This document shows, one piece after another, positions 17,731 through 25,223 of a DNA stretch of 54,966 nucleotides (its first letter is position 1; every line of letters starts with the position of its first letter). The notes beneath the pieces were generated by a model. The model did no database searches. It saw only the letters and a program-made list of their open reading frames with translations, and was not told the DNA's origin. The DNA is from Prevotella sp. (GTDB taxonomy: Bacteria; Bacteroidota; Bacteroidia; Bacteroidales; Bacteroidaceae): positions 1 to 54,966 of the forward strand of contig JAFPWS010000009.1 of the NCBI GenBank assembly GCA_017412705.1, read 5' to 3'. The translations under genes were made by a program, and so were the position numbers.

Positions 17731-18399
17731 TCATCCGACAAGTCGTTGTATTTGCTTGTCAGTAGCTTCTGGCAACAGGGCTCGGAAATGGGCAAGCAGG
17801 CGTTGGTATGACTCCTGTGGTGTACGGAGACAATGGCAACCGTCACGCCCCAGAATGGCCTCTGGCGTGGTCAGCAGCGACCAGCCCCAGCCGTATTCAC
17901 GACCATGCTTGTCGGTAGGATAGACAAAGTCCTCGGTCACGACGTAGCAGCCCATCTGCAGACGTGTCACGTAGCCGTCGAACCGGCTGCGCATCTTGGG
18001 ACCGTCGAAGCCGCATGCAGCACGCAGTTCGCGAGTTATCAGGCTGCCGTGCTCCTGAAGCGTCAGCAGGATAGTCTCTTCGATGGAACCCTCTGCCGGA
18101 ACGGGGTGCTTGCTGCGACGATAGTTATAGAAATCTGGCCACCACTCGCGACTAATGAACCCCGCCTTACCCGCGAAGAACTTGCCATAGACACAGCCAC
18201 CATCCGACACAATGGGTCCCTTCCACTTCCACAGCGGCCAGTCCCACCCGCCATCGGGAAACACCACGTAGCGGCAGTCGTCCGTCACCACCTCTTCCGC
18301 AGAGAAACCACGCACGCCACTGTCCAGCAGCGGCAGGAACCCCACCTCCTGGATATATGCCGTCAGTCCGGCCGCTGAATATATCTCCCGTCTGTTCAT
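17731..18399 (-). CDS. AlkZ-related winged-helix protein, putative DNA repair
   Basis: This 222-residue protein contains IQEVGFLPLL, WDWPLWKWKG, GKFFAGKAGFISREWWPDFY, SIEETILLTLQEHGSLITRE and MGCYVVTEDFVYPTDKHGRE. I recognise this as the AlkZ-related (HTH_42-like) proteins, cousins of the AlkZ/YcaQ DNA glycosylases that unhook crosslinks. It lacks the full AlkZ length, so the activity is unproven. The start at 18399 gives a leader of about 25 nt after the promoter. It shares a 16-bp promoter core with the AlkD-like gene. Confidence 0.72.
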   Translation of the reverse strand: MNRREIYSAAGLTAYIQEVGFLPLLDSGVRGFSAEEVVTDDCRYVVFPDGGWDWPLWKWKGPIVSDGGCVYGKFFAGKAGFISREWWPDFYNYRRSKHPVPAEGSIEETILLTLQEHGSLITRELRAACGFDGPKMRSRFDGYVTRLQMGCYVVTEDFVYPTDKHGREYGWGWSLLTTPEAILGRDGCHCLRTPQESYQRLLAHFRALLPEATDKQIQRLVG

Positions 18400-18424
18400 A
18401 TCTTTGTCCCGTTTTAAGTTTCCT

Positions 18425-18440
18425 GTGCAAAAATACTGAT
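18425..18440 (-). promoter_or_regulatory. Promoter core of the AlkZ-related gene
   Basis: On the minus strand ATCAGTATTTTTGCAC, with TATTTTTG as -7 element and a TTG about 17-20 nt upstream; identical to the core in front of the AlkD-like gene. Confidence 0.65.
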
Positions 18441-18495
18441 TATTTCGCAAAACAATGCCATAAGACAAAGAAAAAGCAAAAAAAACTTGCCCAAA

Positions 18496-18605
18496 CCATG
18501 TAACAACTCCACAAAATCCATACTATAATGATAGAAAGTCGAACAAAACAGAAATGATTATGCCTGATGTGTTTAGCAAAGGAACCCTATTTGAATATGC
18601 CCACC
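18496..18605 (+). repeat. Divergent element copy D with stub ORF
   Basis: TGTAAC (about 18499), 16 nt of unrelated spacer, TACTATAA, TGATAGAAAGTCGAAC, then an ATG at 18554 (MIMPDVF...). The spacer differs from the other copies while the two boxes and their spacing are kept. The stub frame ends after 33 codons. Confidence 0.7.
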
Positions 18606-18685
18606 ATACACGTCTTAAAAGCGCTCACATCAACAACCAATCCGATAGAATCTAATAATTAAAGTAAAAAGTAAGGCCATTTCCA

Positions 18686-18715
18686 TTGTCGTTTGAAGAA
18701 ATACGCTTATCTTTG
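18686..18715 (+). promoter_or_regulatory. Promoter of the SPFH/RHH operon
   Basis: TTG at 18686-18688, 19 nt, then TATCTTTG at 18708-18715. Confidence 0.65.
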
Positions 18716-18716
18716 C

Positions 18717-18733
18717 GATATCAAAATGATATC
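18717..18733 (+). promoter_or_regulatory. Palindrome GATATCA-AAA-TGATATC at the transcription start
   Basis: A perfect 7-3-7 inverted repeat starts one base after the -7 element, covering about +1 of the SPFH operon. It is a candidate operator, possibly for the ribbon-helix-helix protein encoded in the same operon. Confidence 0.55.
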
Positions 18734-18763
18734 AACTTGTTTAATCATTAAAATTAAAAAGGT

Positions 18764-19729
18764 ATGGAGAACAAAGAGTTTATGTTCAAGGGAATGGTGA
18801 TGAATGGCTTCGTGATGCTGTTCGTCAATCTGGCCGTCCTGATTCTGTCAAACGTTGGCATCGTGTATAGCATCATCCTACTCGACGGCAGCGACGGAGC
18901 TGAGGGCGGCTGGCTGCTGGGCGGCAGCATCTGTCTGCTCTTCGCCAATATAATCATGTGGTGCGGACTGATGCAGTTAGAGCCCAACGAGGCAAAGGTT
19001 ACCACGTGGTTCGGCAAGTACAGCGGCACCTTCTCGCAGACAGGCTTCTACTGGATTAACCCCTTCTACGGCACTAAGAAGGTGAGCCTGCGCGCACGCA
19101 ACCTGGATGCCGAGCCCATCAAGGTGAACGATAAGACGGGCAACCCCGTGATGATTGGCCTCGTGCTGGTGTGGAAGCTGAAGGACACCTACAAGGCCCT
19201 GTTTGAGGTGGACTCGCAGACGATGGCTTCCAATCAGAATGCAGTAGGCAGCGACACCAAGGGACTGATGAACGCTCTGGAGAACTTTGTCCGCGTGCAG
19301 AGCGACGCTGCCCTACGCCAGGTGGCCGGTCAGTATGCCTACGACGATGAGGACTCGAAGGCAGGCGAACCGACGCTGCGTTCGAGTGCCGATGAAATCA
19401 ACGAGCAGTTGGAGCAGAAACTCGACGAGCGGCTGGCACTGGCAGGCATCGAGGTCGTTGAGGCCCGCATCAACTATCTGGCCTACGCCCCCGAGATAGC
19501 TGCTGTCATGCTTCGTCGCCAACAGGCCTCGGCCATCATTACCGCCCGCGAGAAGATTGTAGAGGGAGCCGTCTCGATGGTAAAGATGGCACTTGACAAG
19601 CTCTCTACAGAAAATATTGTGGAGCTGGATGACGACAAGAAGGCCGCAATGGTGAGCAACCTGCTCGTGGTGCTCTGCGGCGACGACTCCGCACAGCCGG
19701 TGGTCAATACGGGAACGCTGAACCACTAA
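18764..19729 (+). CDS. SPFH/band-7 domain membrane protein
   Basis: This 321-residue protein has two hydrophobic segments at the N-terminus (about 13-36 and 48-66), followed by a band-7/SPFH domain (about 70-260: LEPNEAKVTTWFGKYSGTF, GFYWINPFYGTKKVSLRARN, NPVMIGLVLVWKL). The C-terminal part, RLALAGIEVVEARINYLAYA, continues the SPFH coiled region. Such proteins scaffold membrane microdomains or protease complexes. The next gene, 42 nt downstream, encodes a small ribbon-helix-helix protein, a pairing I recall as common in Bacteroidota. Confidence 0.88.
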   Translation: MENKEFMFKGMVMNGFVMLFVNLAVLILSNVGIVYSIILLDGSDGAEGGWLLGGSICLLFANIIMWCGLMQLEPNEAKVTTWFGKYSGTFSQTGFYWINPFYGTKKVSLRARNLDAEPIKVNDKTGNPVMIGLVLVWKLKDTYKALFEVDSQTMASNQNAVGSDTKGLMNALENFVRVQSDAALRQVAGQYAYDDEDSKAGEPTLRSSADEINEQLEQKLDERLALAGIEVVEARINYLAYAPEIAAVMLRRQQASAIITAREKIVEGAVSMVKMALDKLSTENIVELDDDKKAAMVSNLLVVLCGDDSAQPVVNTGTLNH

Positions 19730-19740
19730 GCGCTTCGCTA

Positions 19741-19775
19741 ATGAAAAGTGGAAAGTGAAGAGTGAAAAGTAATGG
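19741..19775 (+). repeat. 7-bp repeats running into the RHH gene start
   Basis: Successive heptamers ATGAAAA, GTGGAAA, GTGAAGA, GTGAAAA, GTAATGG; the ATG of the RHH gene (19772) is inside the last unit. Confidence 0.6.
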
Positions 19776-19978
19776 CGGACAAGAAGACGAAGAGTTATAT
19801 TCTGCGCATCGACGCTGAGACAATGGATGCGATAGAGGCCTGGGCTGCGGACGAGTTCCGCAGCACCAACGGCCAGCTGCAATGGATCATCACCGAGGCG
19901 CTTCGCAAAGCCAAGCGTCTGCCAAAGAAACAGCGCACACTGAAAAACGAAGAAAGCAATGAAACGGCAAAAGAATAA
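19772..19978 (+). CDS. Arc-type ribbon-helix-helix DNA-binding protein
   Basis: This 68-residue protein has a beta strand KSYILRIDAETM followed by two helices (AIEAWAADEF and NGQLQWIITEALRKAKRL), the Arc/MetJ ribbon-helix-helix layout, and a charged tail. It forms an operon with the SPFH gene. RHH proteins bind short inverted repeats as dimers or tetramers, so the palindrome at the operon start is a plausible autoregulatory site. It could instead control other genes. Confidence 0.78.
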   Translation: MADKKTKSYILRIDAETMDAIEAWAADEFRSTNGQLQWIITEALRKAKRLPKKQRTLKNEESNETAKE

Positions 19979-20014
19979 ATGAATGAAAAACAGTCAATCG
20001 ACGACTCGGAGTTT

Positions 20015-20095
20015 CTCGGTAGGAAACTACCAGTTTGTCGGCATGTAACTACCAGTTTGTCGGTATGTAACTACCAGTTTGTCGGTAGGAAACTC
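20015..20095 (+). repeat. 22-bp-period array 2 (GGTA...AACTACCAGTTT units)
   Basis: Units start at 20015, 20037, 20059 and 20081, exactly 22 bp apart: TCGGTAGGAAACTACCAGTTT and two TCGGYATGTAACTACCAGTTT units, then a partial. GGTAGGAAACTACC forms a 5-bp stem with a GAAA loop. The sequence is unrelated to array 1, but period and intergenic setting agree. Confidence 0.82.
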
Positions 20096-20158
20096 TTGCT
20101 TTGCTAATTTAGGTAATGGTGACTTTGCCGAAAAAACTACCGGAAAAATCCAAATAAA

Positions 20159-20190
20159 TTTGGTTTTTAGCTCACTTATTCGTACCTTTG
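20159..20190 (+). promoter_or_regulatory. Promoter of dcp operon
   Basis: TTTG at 20159-20162, 20 nt, TACCTTTG at 20183-20190: near-perfect Bacteroidota consensus. Confidence 0.8.
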
Positions 20191-20214
20191 CAGGCTAAAT
20201 AGAGAAGCGTTAGT

Positions 20215-22320
20215 ATGAGTGAGCATCAGAATCCATTTTTATTACCCTATGGCACGCCACACGACACGGCCCCCTTTGACCGTATACGGCTGGAAGACTT
20301 CGAGGAAGCTTTCATGGAGGGTATCCGTCGTGACAACGAGCAGATAGAGAAGACCATCAACAATCCCGAGAAGCCGACCTTCGACAATACCATCATCAGT
20401 ACGGAGGAGGACGAAGGCTACTACGACCTGCTGTCGAGGGTGTCGACGGTGTTCTTCAACCTGCTGTCGGCAGAGACCAACGACGAGATGGATGCGCTGG
20501 CACAGAAGATGCAACCCCTGCTGACCCAGCATGCTAACGACGTCAGGCTGAATCCAAGACTGTTTGAGCGCATCCGCCAGGTGCACCTGCACCATCGGAA
20601 GCTGACTGCTGAGGAGAAGCGTCTGTTGGACAACTGCTATCAGGGATTTGTGCGCTCCGGAGCGTTGCTGGACGAGGCTGGCAAGGCCAAGCTGCGCCAA
20701 TTGACGGAGGAAGCTTCCATGCTGAGCCTGCAGTTCTCGCAGAACCTGCTGAAGGAGCAGAAGGCCTTCACACTTGACATTACTGACGAGGCCCTGCTGG
20801 AAGGACTTCCTGAGACAGCCCGTGAGGCTGCTGCCCTGGCATGGAATGAAGCCAAGAGCGAAGAGTCAAATGCCACAAGCCAGAAAGGCTGGTTATTCAC
20901 ACTCGACTACCCTTCATACTCGCCTTTCATGACCTACTCGACACAGCGCGAGCTGAGAAAGAAGATGTACATGGCCCGCAACACCGTCTGCACCCACGAC
21001 AACAGCGAGAACAACCTGGAGATCTGCAAGCGACTGGTGAACCTGCGTCGTGAGATAGCACAGCTGCTGGGCTACAAGACTTATGCCGACTATGTGCTGA
21101 AGCGCCGCATGGCTTCAAACACCCGCACCGTATACCGTCTGCTGGACAACCTCATCGACGCCTACAAGCCTACAGCACTCCAAGAGCGCAACGAACTAAA
21201 AAAACTCTTCGCCAACGAAAGCCAAAAGGCAAAAGCCAAAGGCCAAGAGCTAAAAATGAAGCCATGGGACAGTGCCTTCTACTCGCACAAGCTGCAGATG
21301 AAGAAATACAACCTGGATGCAGAGATGCTGCGTCCCTACTTCGAGCTGTCAAACGTCATCAAGGGCGTCTTCGGCCTGGCAAACCGCCTGTATGGCATCA
21401 CGTTTAAGGAGAACAAGGACATTCCCGTCTACCATCCTGATGTGCGTGCCTACGAGGTCTTCGACAAGGACGGCAGCTATCTGGCTGTCTTCTATGCCGA
21501 CTTCCATCCTCGCAAAGGTAAGCAGGGAGGGGCCTGGATGACAGAATACCAGGGACAGTACATCGACAGAAAGGGCGAGAACGTGCGTCCTCACGTCTCG
21601 GTGGTGATGAACCTGACCAAGCCTACTGCCGACAAACCGGCGCTGCTGACGCTGGGCGAGGTGGAGACCTTCCTGCATGAGTTCGGACACTCGCTACACG
21701 GCATGTTTGCCAATACCCGCTTTGAGTCGCTCTCTGGCACCAACGTATGGTGGGATTTCGTAGAACTGCCCTCGCAGTTCATGGAGAACTACGCCATCGA
21801 GAAAGAGTTCCTGCGCACCTTCGCCTTCCACTACCAGACGGGTGAGCCCCTGCCCGACGAGCTGATACGACGCATCGTCAAGAGCCGTAACTTCATGGTG
21901 GCTACCGCCTGCCTGCGACAGGTGTCGTTAGGACTGCTGGATATGGCATACTATACGAAGAAGGACGAGTTCAAGGACGACATCATCGCCTTCGAGAAGA
22001 AGGCCTGGAAGAAAGCCATTCTGGGCGAACAGCTGAAGGACACCTGCATGACGGTGCAGTTTTCGCACATCATGGCTGGCGGCTATGCGGCAGGCTACTA
22101 CTCCTACAAGTGGGCCGAGGTGCTGGATGCCGATGCCTTCAGCGTATTCAAGCGCCACGGCATCTTCGACCAGAAGACGGCACAGTCGTTCCGCGACAAC
22201 ATCCTGAGCAAGGGAGGTACAGAGCACCCCATGGAGCTGTACAAGCGCTTCCGTGGCGGTGAACCGACAATAGATGCATTACTGAAGAGAAATGGAATTA
22301 AAAAAACAAAGACAGTTTGA
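20215..22320 (+). CDS. dcp: M3-family peptidyl-dipeptidase / oligopeptidase
   Basis: This 701-residue zinc metallopeptidase has its signature ETFLHEFGHSLHGM (about residues 483-496) and a second-shell Glu in WWDFVELPSQFMENYA. The length and the start MSEHQNPFLLPYGTPH fit the Dcp/OpdA family, which cleaves dipeptides or short oligopeptides in the cytoplasm or periplasm; no signal peptide is visible, so cytoplasmic is likelier. It opens a tightly packed operon: the dCMP deaminase gene starts 29 nt before its stop. OpdA-type specificity rather than Dcp is possible. Confidence 0.9.
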   Translation: MSEHQNPFLLPYGTPHDTAPFDRIRLEDFEEAFMEGIRRDNEQIEKTINNPEKPTFDNTIISTEEDEGYYDLLSRVSTVFFNLLSAETNDEMDALAQKMQPLLTQHANDVRLNPRLFERIRQVHLHHRKLTAEEKRLLDNCYQGFVRSGALLDEAGKAKLRQLTEEASMLSLQFSQNLLKEQKAFTLDITDEALLEGLPETAREAAALAWNEAKSEESNATSQKGWLFTLDYPSYSPFMTYSTQRELRKKMYMARNTVCTHDNSENNLEICKRLVNLRREIAQLLGYKTYADYVLKRRMASNTRTVYRLLDNLIDAYKPTALQERNELKKLFANESQKAKAKGQELKMKPWDSAFYSHKLQMKKYNLDAEMLRPYFELSNVIKGVFGLANRLYGITFKENKDIPVYHPDVRAYEVFDKDGSYLAVFYADFHPRKGKQGGAWMTEYQGQYIDRKGENVRPHVSVVMNLTKPTADKPALLTLGEVETFLHEFGHSLHGMFANTRFESLSGTNVWWDFVELPSQFMENYAIEKEFLRTFAFHYQTGEPLPDELIRRIVKSRNFMVATACLRQVSLGLLDMAYYTKKDEFKDDIIAFEKKAWKKAILGEQLKDTCMTVQFSHIMAGGYAAGYYSYKWAEVLDADAFSVFKRHGIFDQKTAQSFRDNILSKGGTEHPMELYKRFRGGEPTIDALLKRNGIKKTKTV

Positions 22321-22738
22321 CCTGCGCTATCTGACGATGGCCAGGATATGGGCCCAGAACTCCTACTGCCAGCGTCGCCAGGTTGGTGCGTTGGTAGTCA
22401 AGGAAGGCATGATTATCAGCGACGGCTACAATGGCACACCCAGTGGTTTCGAGAACATCTGTGAGGACGACAACGGCATCACCAAGCCTTACGTGCTGCA
22501 TGCCGAGGCCAACGCCATCACCAAGCTGGCCCGAAGCTCGAACAACTCTGACGGCTCGACCATCTACATCACGGCATCGCCCTGCATAGAGTGTGCCAAG
22601 CTCATCATCCAGGCAGGCATACGCCGTGTGGTCTATGGCGAGAAATACCGCCTGACCGACGGCATAGAACTGCTGGAACGTGCAGGAATAGAAGTCATAT
22701 ACTTAAACCCCGACGACAATGACACAGAAAAAAAATAA
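22292..22738 (+). CDS. dCMP deaminase
   Basis: This 148-residue cytoplasmic zinc enzyme has the deaminase motifs HAEANAI (about 70, zinc His and catalytic Glu) and SPCIECAKLI (about 93-102, zinc cysteines). It probably converts dCMP to dUMP for thymidylate synthesis; a ComEB-like assignment fits the GYNGTPSGFENICED segment. It overlaps dcp by 29 nt and the S41 protease gene by 20 nt, so translation of the three is coupled. Confidence 0.9.
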   Translation: MELKKQRQFDLRYLTMARIWAQNSYCQRRQVGALVVKEGMIISDGYNGTPSGFENICEDDNGITKPYVLHAEANAITKLARSSNNSDGSTIYITASPCIECAKLIIQAGIRRVVYGEKYRLTDGIELLERAGIEVIYLNPDDNDTEKK

Positions 22739-24371
22739 TCGCTTCATGCCCCTGATTATGGCTATCTGCGTGGTGGTGGGAATCCTCATCGGCACGTTCT
22801 ACGCCAACCACTTCTCGGGCAACAGGCTTAGCATCATCAACACCAGCAGCAACAAGCTGAACAACCTGCTGCACATCGTAGACGACCAGTATGTAGACAC
22901 GGTAGATGTGAATGACCTGGTAGAGAAGGCCATGCCCCAGATACTGTCTGAGCTGGACCCCCACTCGGTCTATATCTCTGCCAAGGATGTCCAGCAGGCC
23001 ACTGACGACCTGCGCGGCTCGTTCTCCGGCGTAGGCATCGAGTTCACCATCCGCCACGACACGCTGCATGTGCAGCAGGTCATCAGCAATGGCCCTGCGG
23101 AGCGTGCAGGACTGATAGCCGGCGACAAGATTGTCCAGGTGGACGGTGACAACTTCACCGGCAAGAAGCTGACCAACGAGGAAGCCATGCACCGCCTGAA
23201 AGGCCCCAAGGACACCAAGGTGAAGCTGGGCATCATGCGCTTCGGCGAGAAGAAAATCCGTGAATATGTGGTCACCCGAGGCGAGATACCCACCAAGAGT
23301 GTGACAGCAGCCTACATGCTGAACTCAGAGACAGGCTACATCCGCATCAAAAACTTTGGCGAGAACACCTATCCTGAGCTGCTCATCGCCCTGGCAAAGC
23401 TCTCGCAGCAGCGAGTAAGCAACCTGACCATCGACCTGCGAGGCAATACGGGCGGATACCTGCAGTCGGCAGTCCAGATAGCCAACGAGTTCCTGCCCAA
23501 GAACCGGCTCATCGTCTACACCCAAGGGCGCAAGTCACCCCGTCAGGAGTATCGCAGCGACGGCCGTGGCTCCTACCAGCACATACCCCTTGTCGTGCTC
23601 ATTGACGAAGGCTCTGCCTCAGCCTCCGAGATTCTGGCTGGTGCCATCCAGGACAACGACAGAGGCACCATCATAGGACGCCGTTCCTTCGGTAAGGGAC
23701 TGGTACAGCAGCCCATTGAGTTCAACGACCATTCTATGATACGCCTGACCATAGCCCGCTATTACTCACCCTCTGGACGCTGCATCCAGAAACCCTACAC
23801 CTCCGGCGAGAACAAGGACTACGAGGAGGACATCCTGACGCGCTATGAGCATGGAGAGTTCTTCTCGCAGGACAGCATCAAGCATGAGGGGCCTGAGTAC
23901 CACACCAACAACGGACGGCCCGTCTACGGTGGCGGCGGCATCACGCCTGACATCTTCGTGGCAGAGGATACCACCAACGTCACCAGCTACTACAAGCAGG
24001 CCTCCATGAGTGGACTCATCATCCAGTTTGCCTTCGAGTATACTGACAACAACCGCCAGAAGCTGAAGGAGCTGGACACGGTGGAAGAGTTGGAGAAGTA
24101 CCTGAAGAAGCTGAACACGGTGGAGCTCTTCGCCAGCTATGCCGACAAGCAGGGCCTGAAACGCCGCAACCTCATGATACAGAAGTCGCACAAGCTGCTG
24201 GAGCGCTACATCAACAGCCGCATCATCTATAACATGATGAGTGAGGAGGCATGGATGAAGTACCTGAACGAGGACGACCCGGCCATCAGCGAGACGCTGC
24301 GCATATTCCGCGAGAATGCAGCCTTCCCTGCTGCCCCTGCCAAGGAAGAGGACATGAAGAAAGCGGCATGA
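22719..24371 (+). CDS. C-terminal processing protease, S41 family
   Basis: This 550-residue protein has an N-terminal membrane anchor or signal (about residues 10-30), a PDZ domain (about 90-175, GVGIEFTIRHDTLHVQQV, AERAGLIAGDKIVQVDGDNF) and a tail-specific protease domain. The nucleophile serine is in EGSASASEIL (about 308) and the general-base lysine in RRSFGKGLVQQP (about 325). It acts in the periplasm on C-termini of envelope proteins. The stop TGA overlaps the ATG of an 11-codon minicistron produced by a tandem duplication. Confidence 0.93.
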   Translation: MTQKKNNRFMPLIMAICVVVGILIGTFYANHFSGNRLSIINTSSNKLNNLLHIVDDQYVDTVDVNDLVEKAMPQILSELDPHSVYISAKDVQQATDDLRGSFSGVGIEFTIRHDTLHVQQVISNGPAERAGLIAGDKIVQVDGDNFTGKKLTNEEAMHRLKGPKDTKVKLGIMRFGEKKIREYVVTRGEIPTKSVTAAYMLNSETGYIRIKNFGENTYPELLIALAKLSQQRVSNLTIDLRGNTGGYLQSAVQIANEFLPKNRLIVYTQGRKSPRQEYRSDGRGSYQHIPLVVLIDEGSASASEILAGAIQDNDRGTIIGRRSFGKGLVQQPIEFNDHSMIRLTIARYYSPSGRCIQKPYTSGENKDYEEDILTRYEHGEFFSQDSIKHEGPEYHTNNGRPVYGGGGITPDIFVAEDTTNVTSYYKQASMSGLIIQFAFEYTDNNRQKLKELDTVEELEKYLKKLNTVELFASYADKQGLKRRNLMIQKSHKLLERYINSRIIYNMMSEEAWMKYLNEDDPAISETLRIFRENAAFPAAPAKEEDMKKAA

Positions 24372-24403
24372 CCAAGGAAGAGGACATAAAGAATGCGGCA
24401 TGA
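24340..24403 (+). repeat. 32-bp tandem duplication at protease stop
   Basis: The unit 24340-24371 is repeated at 24372-24403 with two substitutions. Each copy ends GCGGCATGA. The duplication separates the protease stop from the cyclo-ligase start. Confidence 0.85.
24368..24403 (+). CDS. 11-codon minicistron between protease and cyclo-ligase genes
   Basis: The frame MTKEEDIKNAA starts in the ATGA that ends the S41 protease gene, and its own TGA overlaps the ATG of the folate cyclo-ligase gene in another ATGA. The peptide repeats the last residues of the protease (KEEDMKKAA) because the duplicated unit is read in the same unit frame. It probably serves only to pass ribosomes on. Expression is inferred from the overlap geometry. 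Confidence 0.4.
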   Translation: MTKEEDIKNAA

Positions 24404-24930
24404 CCAAGAAAGAGTTACGACAGCTAATCCGCTTGCGGAAGCAACAGCATGCCGCAGACAACCACTCTGCTGACATCATAGCCCGTCTGAAAGAGAACGA
24501 GTATTTTTCTCGCGCACGTACAATATTTATTTATAATGCCCTGCCTGACGAGGTACAGACGCTGTCACTCATAGACGAGCTTATCCTGCAAGGGAAGACC
24601 ATCCTGCTGCCTCGCGTCGTCAGCGATACAGAGATGGAGCTGTGCCGGTATACCGGTCGGCAAGACCTGCAGCAGGGAGCCATGGGCATCTGGGAGCCTG
24701 TTGGCGAGCAGTTCACGGATTATGGTACCATCGACGTCGCTGTCATTCCCGGTATGGCCTTCGACCGCGCAGGACACCGTCTGGGCAGAGGCAGAGGCTA
24801 CTATGATCGCTTCCTCGCCCAGCGTTCCACGCGAACACTTTACAAAATCGGCGTGTGTTTCCCCTGGCAGATGGTCGATGGCGTGCCGACTGACGCTAAC
24901 GACATCACGATGGACTGCGTTATCTGTTAG
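24400..24930 (+). CDS. 5-formyltetrahydrofolate cyclo-ligase
   Basis: This 176-residue cytoplasmic enzyme converts 5-formyl-THF to 5,10-methenyl-THF with ATP. Seen are the N-terminal KELRQLIRLRKQQ, the phosphate loop GRGRGYYDRFLA (about 130-141) and IDVAVIPGMAFDRAGHRLG, all typical of the family. It is the last gene of the dcp operon; its stop overlaps the convergent DUF721 gene by 4 nt. Confidence 0.92.
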   Translation: MTKKELRQLIRLRKQQHAADNHSADIIARLKENEYFSRARTIFIYNALPDEVQTLSLIDELILQGKTILLPRVVSDTEMELCRYTGRQDLQQGAMGIWEPVGEQFTDYGTIDVAVIPGMAFDRAGHRLGRGRGYYDRFLAQRSTRTLYKIGVCFPWQMVDGVPTDANDITMDCVIC

Positions 24931-25220
24931 CCAAACCTGACATCCGTAATGACCTGCTCGCCCACAGCAGCATTCAGCTGCCGCGTCAGTTCCGTGCGGC
25001 GCATGCTCAGGTCGGCCCGCAAGGCTGGGTTCGACAAGCGTACATACAACGTCTGGTTGTAGATATACGTATTCAGCGTATAGCGGGCAATGACAGGCCC
25101 CACCACCTCAGGCCATGCATCCACCAGCCGCTTCTGGTTCAGCGGAGTCTCCAGTCCCTGCTCACGTAAAGCCTGAAGGATGATGTCCTTTATTGATTGA
25201 ACATTGCGCTTAAACATCAC
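24927..25220 (-). CDS. DUF721 (DciA-like) protein
   Basis: This 97-residue protein has WPEVVGPVIARYTLNTYI, then YVRLSNPALRADLSMRRTEL, the DUF721 pattern. Related DciA proteins in other phyla load the replicative helicase; whether this short form does so is an inference. It begins 3 nt after the recF stop on the same strand, so both are cotranscribed; an alternative start is the next codon (25217). Confidence 0.82.
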   Translation of the reverse strand: MMFKRNVQSIKDIILQALREQGLETPLNQKRLVDAWPEVVGPVIARYTLNTYIYNQTLYVRLSNPALRADLSMRRTELTRQLNAAVGEQVITDVRFG

Positions 25221-25223
25221 TTA

